Part shown: positions 6,951 to 14,000 of the stretch, piece after piece
How positions within the stretch are numbered: position 1 is the stretch's first letter
Layout of the letters: every line of letters begins with the position of its first letter
Source: Wolbachia sp.
GTDB lineage: Bacteria > Pseudomonadota > Alphaproteobacteria > Rickettsiales > Anaplasmataceae
Direction: 5' to 3'
Length of the DNA: 19,207 nucleotides
Assembly (NCBI GenBank): GCA_022836975.1
Contig: JAIXMJ010000008.1
Location: 1 to 19,207, forward strand
Translations under genes and position numbers: made by a program
The notes under the pieces: generated by a model
Database searches by the model: none
Seen by the model: only the letters and a program-made list of their open reading frames with translations
What the model was told of the DNA's origin: nothing

Positions 6951-7934
6951 TTAGAAATTAAAATTGAACATTACACCAAGTTCAACATTAACTGCACCAT
7001 AGCTATTCTGTACATTTAAAGCATGCTTAGTGTTAGTATTCTGATTAGAGTTATCACCAGCAGCTGGCTGATTATCACCACTAGAATATGTTATATTCTT
7101 AAATTCATCGTTAAATACTTTAAAATAACGTATACCAGCATAACCCTTGATTGTTGAATTAAAAGCATAGTTAGCACCTACTCTTCCCTGTGCAGCAAAT
7201 TTCATATTATCCATAAAACCTTCATCATTACTGTCCAAGAATGCTACTTTCGCTGCACCAAGACCAGCACCAACATATACTCCGATAGGAGAATCTTCAC
7301 TTAAGTCTATATCGTAGTATAGATTGGCCATTAGTGCCCCTGTACGAAAACCTTTATTTTCTATCTTATTCGCTTTTATTTTGTTAGCTAGGTTAGTCAC
7401 TGCAGTATTTAAGTTTTGCTTTTCCTGCTTAATCTTAGCTTCAACTGGAGGTGTATCTTGAAGTGCACTGTTCAATGCACTCTGTGCGTTAGTCACAGCT
7501 CCCCGCTCCATGGTATAAGAACTGGCATTATCATAATAGAGATACTTTGATTCATCTTTACTATCAACACATAAACGAGAATATAACCCTTCAAGCTCAA
7601 CCCTTATATTTGCCATCCTATAACCAACGGATAGACCAATACCCATAGGAGCTTTATAATTAGGTTTATACTCTACAAGATTATTATCTTTTAAAGCTTT
7701 TATCAATGATGACTTTTTATCTGCATTTCCACTTGTGTCATCACTTTTATTATCACTACCCTTAATCTTCAAATCACCAATAGTACCCCAACCTAAACTT
7801 CCGTGTAGACTGACATAAAAATTAGTTTCATCATCATCTTCTTCAATTGTATTAACAGAATCTGAAAAAGCTGTATTTGATATACTTAGCAACATTGCTA
7901 AAGCAGCTGCTGAAAAAAACTTCTTATAACTCAT
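6951..7934 (-). CDS. wsp: Wolbachia surface protein (WSP) family outer-membrane beta-barrel
   Basis: The 327-residue precursor begins MSYKKFFSAAALAMLLS and continues to a probable signal-peptidase site after NTAFS (24), closely matching the leader of WSP. Barrel strands typical of the Surface_Ag_2 family are visible: FYVSLHGSLGWG (39-50), VGYRMANIRVELEGLYS (103-119), LMANLYYDIDL (201-211), GVYVGAGLGAAKV (218-230), IKGYAGIRYF (262-271) and the C-terminal VNVELGVMFNFNF, ending in Phe as barrels do. It is far longer than the ~235 aa of typical WSP. The extra length lies in a charged loop (about 52-90), a helical loop (about 122-197) and an Asn/Gly-rich loop (about 283-305), all expected outside the barrel. 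GAGGGC precedes the ATG. Whether it is wsp proper or a paralogue such as wspB is unsettled; the leader favours wsp. Confidence 0.9.
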   Translation of the reverse strand: MSYKKFFSAAALAMLLSISNTAFSDSVNTIEEDDDETNFYVSLHGSLGWGTIGDLKIKGSDNKSDDTSGNADKKSSLIKALKDNNLVEYKPNYKAPMGIGLSVGYRMANIRVELEGLYSRLCVDSKDESKYLYYDNASSYTMERGAVTNAQSALNSALQDTPPVEAKIKQEKQNLNTAVTNLANKIKANKIENKGFRTGALMANLYYDIDLSEDSPIGVYVGAGLGAAKVAFLDSNDEGFMDNMKFAAQGRVGANYAFNSTIKGYAGIRYFKVFNDEFKNITYSSGDNQPAAGDNSNQNTNTKHALNVQNSYGAVNVELGVMFNFNF

Positions 7935-7978
7935 AATTTGCCCTCGTTAATAATATATAATTTAAATTCCACTTTTGT

Positions 7979-8006
7979 AGTGTAAGCCAAACTTTATGTA
8001 AGTCAA
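7979..8006 (-). promoter_or_regulatory. Candidate wsp promoter
   Basis: Read on the minus strand, TTGACT (8001-8006) is followed after 16 bp by TACACT (7979-7984), a reasonable sigma-70 pair about 45 bp upstream of the start codon. The gap between the XRE and wsp genes is only 100 bp. A small inverted repeat (AATAT, 4-nt spacer, ATATT; 8021-8034) lies just upstream of the -35 box and could be an operator. A separate promoter would allow strong expression of this surface protein independent of the dnaX group. Confidence 0.5.
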
Positions 8007-8034
8007 GCTAATATTGTTAGAATATTTGGATATT

Positions 8035-8442
8035 TTATTGATCTTGTGAAGAAGATAAAGATTTTATTAATGAATAGACAGCACCACGTAATTTTTTACT
8101 TTTAATTTTTTGGTATTCTCGTACTAATCCCAATATTTCTTTACTCTCTGCATCACTTCCATCACTCTCATAGTTAAACTTGACACCACCTTCAGAAAGC
8201 CCTTCAGCTTTGTCCTCAGAAATTACAGTAAAGAAATATGGTATATCAACAGACAGCGCTTCAGCCAAGTCACATAATCTGCTCACTAAAACACGATTTG
8301 TACCTTTTTCATATTTTTGTATTTGCTGAAATGTAATGCCTATTCTTCTCCCTAAATCACTCTGGCTCATTCCACGTATAAGCCTTAATTCCTTTATCTT
8401 TTTTCCTATCTCCACATCAATATTAGCTTTCTGCACATTCAT
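8035..8442 (-). CDS. XRE/Cro-CI-type transcriptional regulator
   Basis: This is a 135-residue cytoplasmic DNA-binding protein. The N-terminal helix-turn-helix (about residues 8-62) is canonical: IGKKIKELRLIRGMSQSDLG, then ITFQQIQKYEKGTNRV and LCDLAEALSVDIPYFF. The C-terminal half is charged and Ser-rich with a predicted helix. The ATG at 8442 is preferred over the TTG at 8451, because AGGGG sits directly against the TTG but 9 nt before the ATG. It starts 18 bp after the ybaB stop and is probably co-transcribed with it. Anaplasmataceae have small XRE regulators of this kind (EcxR/ApxR in Ehrlichia/Anaplasma, wBmxR1/2 in the Brugia Wolbachia) that act on surface or type IV secretion genes. Orthology to any one is not shown, but adjacency to wsp makes wsp a candidate target. 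Confidence 0.9.
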   Translation of the reverse strand: MNVQKANIDVEIGKKIKELRLIRGMSQSDLGRRIGITFQQIQKYEKGTNRVLVSRLCDLAEALSVDIPYFFTVISEDKAEGLSEGGVKFNYESDGSDAESKEILGLVREYQKIKSKKLRGAVYSLIKSLSSSQDQ

Positions 8443-8459
8443 CTCTTTCAACCCCTGGA

Positions 8460-8783
8460 TTAGAAAGGGAGGTTGAAACCAGGAGGTAACCCCATCATAC
8501 CAGTCAAATCAAGATTATTTAATTCCTCTTCTAACTTTTTAAGAGCATCATTAGATGCGGCTGTAATTAGATCTGCAATAACTTCCATCTCTTCATCCTT
8601 TAATTCTTCATCTATATGAACCTTCTTTACTTTATATTGACCTATCTTAACAACCATAAAAGTTACTGAGACTTTACCACCGCCAGAGATACCCTGAAGT
8701 TCTTTACCAATTAATTTCTTTTGTGCTTCTTCAATTTTTTTTTGCATTTCTTGTGCTTGTTTCACTATCAGATTAAAGTCCAC
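8460..8783 (-). CDS. ybaB: YbaB/EbfC family nucleoid-associated protein
   Basis: This 107-residue homodimeric DNA-binding protein matches the YbaB/EbfC family in length and motifs. An N-terminal amphipathic helix (NLIVKQAQEMQKKIEEAQKK) is followed by the strands GISGGGKVSVTFM and VKKVHIDEEL, then the helix IADLITAASNDALKKLEEEL and the Gly/Pro-rich tail GMMGLPPGFNLPF. The family coats DNA and influences nucleoid structure and expression. The start is GTG, with an excellent AAGGAG (8790-8795) 6 nt upstream that overlaps the final codons of dnaX. The intergenic gap of 3 bp implies translational coupling. The dnaX-ybaB pairing is widespread in bacteria; recR, the usual third gene, is replaced here by the XRE regulator. 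Confidence 0.96.
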   Translation of the reverse strand: MDFNLIVKQAQEMQKKIEEAQKKLIGKELQGISGGGKVSVTFMVVKIGQYKVKKVHIDEELKDEEMEVIADLITAASNDALKKLEEELNNLDLTGMMGLPPGFNLPF

Positions 8784-8786
8784 AAC

Positions 8787-10196
8787 TTACTCCTTGTTTT
8801 CTACATTAACTATCTTTGCACCTTTAAACGTACTCAATATATCTTTGACCGAAGGTATATTACACCTGTCGATTGTAATCACCCATCGATAATTTGTAAC
8901 TTTATTTAAATAATTTTTCAAATTATTACACAGATTATCGTCTGGCTCAGATATCGCTTTTAGCGCCAAGTACCCAGGCTCACAATCGATTAATTGTAGA
9001 TTACTACATAGCTGTCTGTAAAGATAAATTTGACCATTTTGCTTCAATAATTGCAAAATTTTGTAAAATTGTTCTTGGGGCTTTAAAGTTAATTTTTTAA
9101 CCACTTCTTCCGGTGAAGGTAGGTCAGAAAGTTGGCAAAGAGTGACGAGTATCATCTCAACAGCTACACCATTGCATGACGAAATTTTTACATCCTGAAT
9201 CCCTCTTAATAACACTCTCCATAACCTTGATAAAAATGTTATAGGTTTTTTTACACTCAATTCTCTTATCCTATTTGCCTCATACTCTGTAATTAAATCT
9301 TCGTCACTTTTTGTGATCAAAAAACGGCATATTAATTGAATGCTTTGCAATAAATCTTCAAAAATACTAAGTGGATCTGTTGTACTACTACCCTTATCAA
9401 ATATCATGAAAGCTTTTTGTAAATTACCATCTAGAACAGCTTGCAATAAATCAAAGATAATATCTTTATTGACTAAACCGAGCACATTTGTGATGTCTGC
9501 TGTAGAGATAGCGTTGTCCTTGTTGTACAATGCCACTTGATTTAATAAAAATAGAGCATTACGCATCGAATTCCCAGAATAACGTGCGATTAATTCTGGT
9601 ACACCTGATTCGACAAAATAATTTTCTTTTTCTATAACACTTCTTAAACGTTCCACTATCTTAGCAATAGGTATATTGCATAAATCAAATCTTTGACAAC
9701 GTGCCATAATGGTAATAGGTATTTTTTTTATTTCTGTAGTTGCAAAGACAAATTTGACATTTGCAGGTGGTTCCTCTAAAGTCTTTAATAGAGCATTAAA
9801 TGCACTATTGGAGAGCATGTGAATTTCATCTATTATATAAATTTTAAATTTTGAACTTATAGGGGAGTAATGAATATCTTCAAGGATTACTTTGATATCA
9901 TCGATACTAGTATGGCTTGCAGCGTCGATTTCCATTACATCTGGGTGTCTAGTTTCCTTTATTGCTAAACAGTTTGCACATGATCCACAAGGCTCAAAAG
10001 TTGGTCCTGAAATGCAATTTAAGCACAGAGCTATTATTCTTGCAGTTGTTGTTTTACCAACTCCACTATTGCCAGATAGTAATATGGATTGCGGAATTCT
10101 ATTCATGGAGAATGCGTTTTTTAGTATACGCACTAATACTTCTTGGCCCACTAAGTCTTTGAAACTATCTGGGCGATATTTCAATGCTATATTCAT
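8787..10196 (-). CDS. dnaX: DNA polymerase III subunit gamma (clamp-loader ATPase)
   Basis: DnaX is the ATPase of the replicative clamp loader. The protein is 469 aa, compatible with a gamma-like form lacking the long tau C-terminus. The start MNIALKYRPDSFKDLVGQE is typical. Walker A is GNSGVGKTT (42-50), zinc-binding cysteines are C61, C70, C73 and C76, and Walker B is DEIH (123-126) followed by NALLKTLEEPP. Sensor 1 lies in FATTEIKKIP and the arginine-finger region in MARCQRFD. The domain III helical region occupies about 220-360, and the rest is a short poorly conserved tail. No extended alternative frame is seen downstream, so a programmed frameshift giving two products is not suggested. 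The gene lies immediately downstream of ffs and 3 bp upstream of ybaB. No strong Shine-Dalgarno precedes its ATG. Confidence 0.97.
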   Translation of the reverse strand: MNIALKYRPDSFKDLVGQEVLVRILKNAFSMNRIPQSILLSGNSGVGKTTTARIIALCLNCISGPTFEPCGSCANCLAIKETRHPDVMEIDAASHTSIDDIKVILEDIHYSPISSKFKIYIIDEIHMLSNSAFNALLKTLEEPPANVKFVFATTEIKKIPITIMARCQRFDLCNIPIAKIVERLRSVIEKENYFVESGVPELIARYSGNSMRNALFLLNQVALYNKDNAISTADITNVLGLVNKDIIFDLLQAVLDGNLQKAFMIFDKGSSTTDPLSIFEDLLQSIQLICRFLITKSDEDLITEYEANRIRELSVKKPITFLSRLWRVLLRGIQDVKISSCNGVAVEMILVTLCQLSDLPSPEEVVKKLTLKPQEQFYKILQLLKQNGQIYLYRQLCSNLQLIDCEPGYLALKAISEPDDNLCNNLKNYLNKVTNYRWVITIDRCNIPSVKDILSTFKGAKIVNVENKE

Positions 10197-10225
10197 AGGA
10201 AAAATTAGGATAAGATGAATGAAGA

Positions 10226-10310
10226 GTAGATACGCAACCCAAAAATGTTCTGATATGGCTGCTTCATCTCTGACCTGACCAGGTTACAGAGTTTTTGCCT
10301 GCGTACCTAC
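10226..10310 (-). ncRNA. ffs: Signal recognition particle RNA (4.5S, small bacterial type)
   Basis: On the minus strand the conserved SRP RNA core is present: ACCTGGTCAGGTC, a hexanucleotide apical region, then GAAGCAGCC. The ends pair: GTAG with CTAC, one A/C mismatch, then TACGCA with TGCGTA, giving a closed hairpin of about 85 nt. The 3' GGGTTGCG stretch is typical of alphaproteobacterial 4.5S RNA. The apical loop reads as GAGA (a GNRA tetraloop) closed by A-U and C-G pairs instead of the common GGAA. The RNA binds Ffh to direct membrane-protein synthesis. It ends about 30 bp before dnaX, a placement also known in other bacteria. Exact ends are judged from pairing. Confidence 0.92.
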
Positions 10311-10318
10311 TAAGAAAT

Positions 10319-10338
10319 ATTATATTTTGTTTTATAAT
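10319..10338. promoter_or_regulatory. Divergent -10 boxes between ffs and the GST gene
   Basis: A minus-strand TATAAT (10319-10324) lies 8 bp before the inferred 5' end of ffs, which is ideal -10 spacing. A plus-strand TATAAT (10333-10338) lies 18 bp before the GST ATG at 10357. The two genes are separated by only 46 bp, so the promoters must overlap, each -35 region falling on or beyond the other's -10. Matching -35 hexamers are weak (TTGCTA at 15 bp spacing for ffs). Confidence 0.45.
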
Positions 10339-10356
10339 TTAGCAAGAAATTTGCTT

Positions 10357-11001
10357 ATGATTTTATACCATTTTCCTCTCTGTCCATTTTCAAGAAAGGT
10401 CAGAATCTATTTAAAAGAAAGAAAGCTAGATTTTAAATTGATATATGAAAATCCATGGGAAAAAAGAGATGAATTTATGGAAATTAACCCTGTAGGACAA
10501 GTACCAGTATTAATAGATAACAGTTTGATCATAACAGATAGCACTGCTATCTGCGAATATTTAGATGAAAATTATAAAACTAGAGCAGGATCATCTGTTT
10601 TTATAAAATCCAAAGTACGTGCCTTAATTAATTGGTTTGATAATAAATTTTATAATGAAGTTACTAAATATATTATCAATGAAAAGATCACTTTCAATCA
10701 TAACCCTGATTCCAGATTTCTGCATGCTGCTAAACATAACCTTATTTATCATTTAGAGTATATTGCACACTTAATTAATAAAAATATCTGGCTAGCAACT
10801 GATAAATTTACTCTAGCAGATATCACCCTCGCTTCACATATCTCTGTAATAGATTATGTAAGCAGTTTTCCATGGGAAAGAAGCAAAACCGTAAAGGAGT
10901 GGTATGCAGTGATCAAATCCATGCATTGCTTTCGCGATATACTTTATGACAAAATTCCAGGAATAACTCCACCTCCACATTACACCAATCTTGATTTTTG
11001 A
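10357..11001 (+). CDS. Glutathione S-transferase-like protein
   Basis: This 214-residue cytosolic protein has a thioredoxin-fold N-terminal domain: MILYHFPLCPFSRKVRIYL with a possible catalytic Cys/Ser pair (CPFS), the cis-Pro segment NPVGQVPVLID and the glutathione gamma-Glu-binding ITDSTAICEYL. An all-helical C-terminal domain follows (about 85-214), including the N-capping-type motif TLADITLASHISVIDY. These are standard GST features. The ATG at 10357 is chosen because the motif-bearing strand begins right there; the frame open from 10327 would add ten residues within the promoter region. The stop at 10999-11001 directly abuts the stop of the convergent giant gene. A role in detoxification or thiol chemistry is expected from the family, but no substrate can be named. 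Confidence 0.9.
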   Translation: MILYHFPLCPFSRKVRIYLKERKLDFKLIYENPWEKRDEFMEINPVGQVPVLIDNSLIITDSTAICEYLDENYKTRAGSSVFIKSKVRALINWFDNKFYNEVTKYIINEKITFNHNPDSRFLHAAKHNLIYHLEYIAHLINKNIWLATDKFTLADITLASHISVIDYVSSFPWERSKTVKEWYAVIKSMHCFRDILYDKIPGITPPPHYTNLDF

Positions 11002-14000
11002 CTAAATTAAGTCATAATTATAGTCATGTGTATTATGAAAGATCATATCTAATCCATTTGTCAGATATAAATCATATTCATTAATGACAGGTAAATTGTC
11101 TAACACCTCATACTCAGAGCTTATACTGTTTTTGTCAATGCTGATACTGTTTTGATCAATACTGCTTATCACTTTTCCTTGCGTATTCGTCAATACTACC
11201 CTATAGTCATCACCAAGCTGCATAATCTTCACAGATACTTTATCTTCAGAATATTGCTTGCCGTTAACAGTAAGCATACCATTTTCAAAATGATACTTGT
11301 CAGTAGGTAAAATACCTACTTTATAGCCTGATTTATGCAATTTATTCCAAAGTTTTGACACAACACATTTCTCTGTTGCATCTGCTTTATTATATAAATC
11401 TTCTATATCATTACGATCTATTACAATACATACTTTATGTTTTCCTTGTGGATCGTGATCGTGACTTTTTTGTATTTTTAAAATTGTGTCTTTTATCACT
11501 ACAGTTTCTTCTTGGCGCCCTTGATAAGGTAACTGACTTACCGTATTAGTTACATCTTTTCCGTTAGTTTGTTCTGTTACCAAATCAGAAAACTCTGGAC
11601 CATAATTTTTCACAGTCTTTATAAATTCAACACGCTTTTCATCAGCTTCTTTAAAATTAGCACCACATCTTGAAAGATCTCTTATTAAGCTATCTACTAA
11701 ATCAGGATGCCTATCCTCAAGAAACTTTATCACCTGCTCTGCTTCCGAGTAATAATACTTCCCCTTATAATTATTATTAAGTATTTCATCTGGTCTAAGA
11801 CTCTCATCTCTGATTGTAGAAAGAGCATTAAGATCTATAAGATCATTCGCATGATTGCCATTTTTTCTACCTGCAATATACTGAGCAATTCCTTCATGTA
11901 TTGCATCAGGAAGTAAATGTGCTATACGATCAAAGTTAATAATAGTTAAGGCATGACCAAGTTCATGTTTTAACGTGTCAATAAAGTATTTATTTTTCAA
12001 ATAAAAGTAAATGTTCAAAGGTGAGCCATTTCCAAATCTCGTTATTCCGGCTGTATCATCACTAACAGTCTTCCCATTCACACTTATATTATTTACAATA
12101 TTTTTAAACTCATCTTGAGTATTGCAAATATGGATATTAAATTGACCAGACGTAGCTCTAAGATCATTGGTATTAAACACTGTATTACCATCCTGAATAG
12201 TATCTTTAATAATATTTTTGATCTTATTCAGTTCATCGGAATTCAATATCTGCTTATCATATTTGATATTCACATTAATCTTATCTTCTGTAAGTAGCAT
12301 GGACTCATTGTGAGGAAATAGTGCTTCAGCAGCTATCCATTTCTTAAACCCACTTTCAATATTTACATCATGTAAGATTTTCTCTAATTCTCTGTTTATA
12401 TCCAATTTGTTTAAACGCATTTTGCTTAATAGATTACTTATTAAATGTGGATTTTTTTCCTGTAAAAATGCCACCAAACAATCTGCTACGTTATTATCCT
12501 TAACCATATCATATAATTGTAATTTACTATTCTGCACTTTATCGTTCGCTTCTTTTATGTAACGCGCATCGATATCTACTGCATTTTTACCAAGATTATA
12601 GCTAGACATAAAAAATTTTGTGCCTACACGTAAAATCTCTGGTACATTATTAAGATCGCCAGTAGCATACTCAAGGAATGCATCATTCATTTTTTCCATT
12701 ATATATCCACATTTTACAGAAGAAGGCTTTTCCATATTCGCAAAAACAAAAGTTTTGGCTATGGTTCCATCAGCTTCATCTACTCCAATAGTGCCTCCAT
12801 CACGTAACTCATCATAATTCTTGCCGGATAATTCTTTTATATGCTTTTTGTAATCATCGTAATCTTTGAATATACAAAGCTGCAATTTTACTGTACTACC
12901 GTTATCATTTTTTTGTTGGTAAAATTTGTTACACCAAATTTTATAAGCTGCACATATAGTTTGTTTCACATCATCAAGAGTATAATTTACTAAATCTCCA
13001 TACCTTATTTCTATTACTAAATTATCATCCAATGTAAAACATTCCTTATTAGGAAACAACTGCGTTTCAATTCCTTCTTTCTTAGAATCAGCTAATCCTT
13101 TAGCTTTAGTAAATTCACGTGTTTCAGTAGAAGTAGAAGAAGTTCCTCCTTTAAAAAATACTCTCTGGTAATCAGTGTAGCCACGATCTGTCCCTTCTAT
13201 ATCACCCTTACCTTGATCAAAGGTTATTCTTTTGCTTCCATCTTGCATATCCTCAATCCGTGTTTGCGGAGAGGTTGATGCTAAAAAGTCATTATAGCTA
13301 TAATTATAATCTGCCGAGAAAAATAATTTACCTTTAAAATCATGGAAATTATTAGATAACATACCTATCTCATCATTATCATGAAATAATTTTACCTTAG
13401 TAAAGTGTGGAGTGTTGTTCACCCTGATTATTTCTCCATTTGAATTTTTGGGTATGGTATAATCATTTGGATCAAACTTTACACCAAAAAGTGTACCTAG
13501 CTTATATTTATCAAAATTTATAAGACCTATATTTACATGCTTATGTGAATAATCTCTTTTTTCATATTGATGAGCAAAAATCAGGTCTATATATCTATAT
13601 TCATCTGATATATAAGCAGACATGCCTTCAGGATTTTCATCACCATCTTTTGTACAAGGAACAAGCTTATATTCACCTTTATGTTTTACCAATTTTAAGT
13701 GAGTAATGCTCTTTGGTAATTGAAATCTTATGTTTTTTCCATGATCATGAACATATAAATCACTGCCAGCTATCACTTTTCCATTTGCATCCGTGATTGT
13801 TTCAGATATATAAAAGCCTATATTTTTAAATGTATGCATATAATTACTTCCTTGCTTTACCTCTGCTTCATATACATCATCATCTGTTCTATCTGTACCT
13901 TTATCATCTAGTAATTTACCTTTTTCCACAATAACGCCATTTTTCCTTTGTTCATCAGTATATTGTGCAAACTTTGAATCTTTATGATTTAAAATATCTA

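Noticed and set aside
9715..9740. Run of A residues in dnaX (minus strand) as a programmed frameshift site
   Set aside because: It encodes conserved Lys-Lys within the ATPase domain, far upstream of where gamma/tau frameshifting occurs, and no suitable stem follows.
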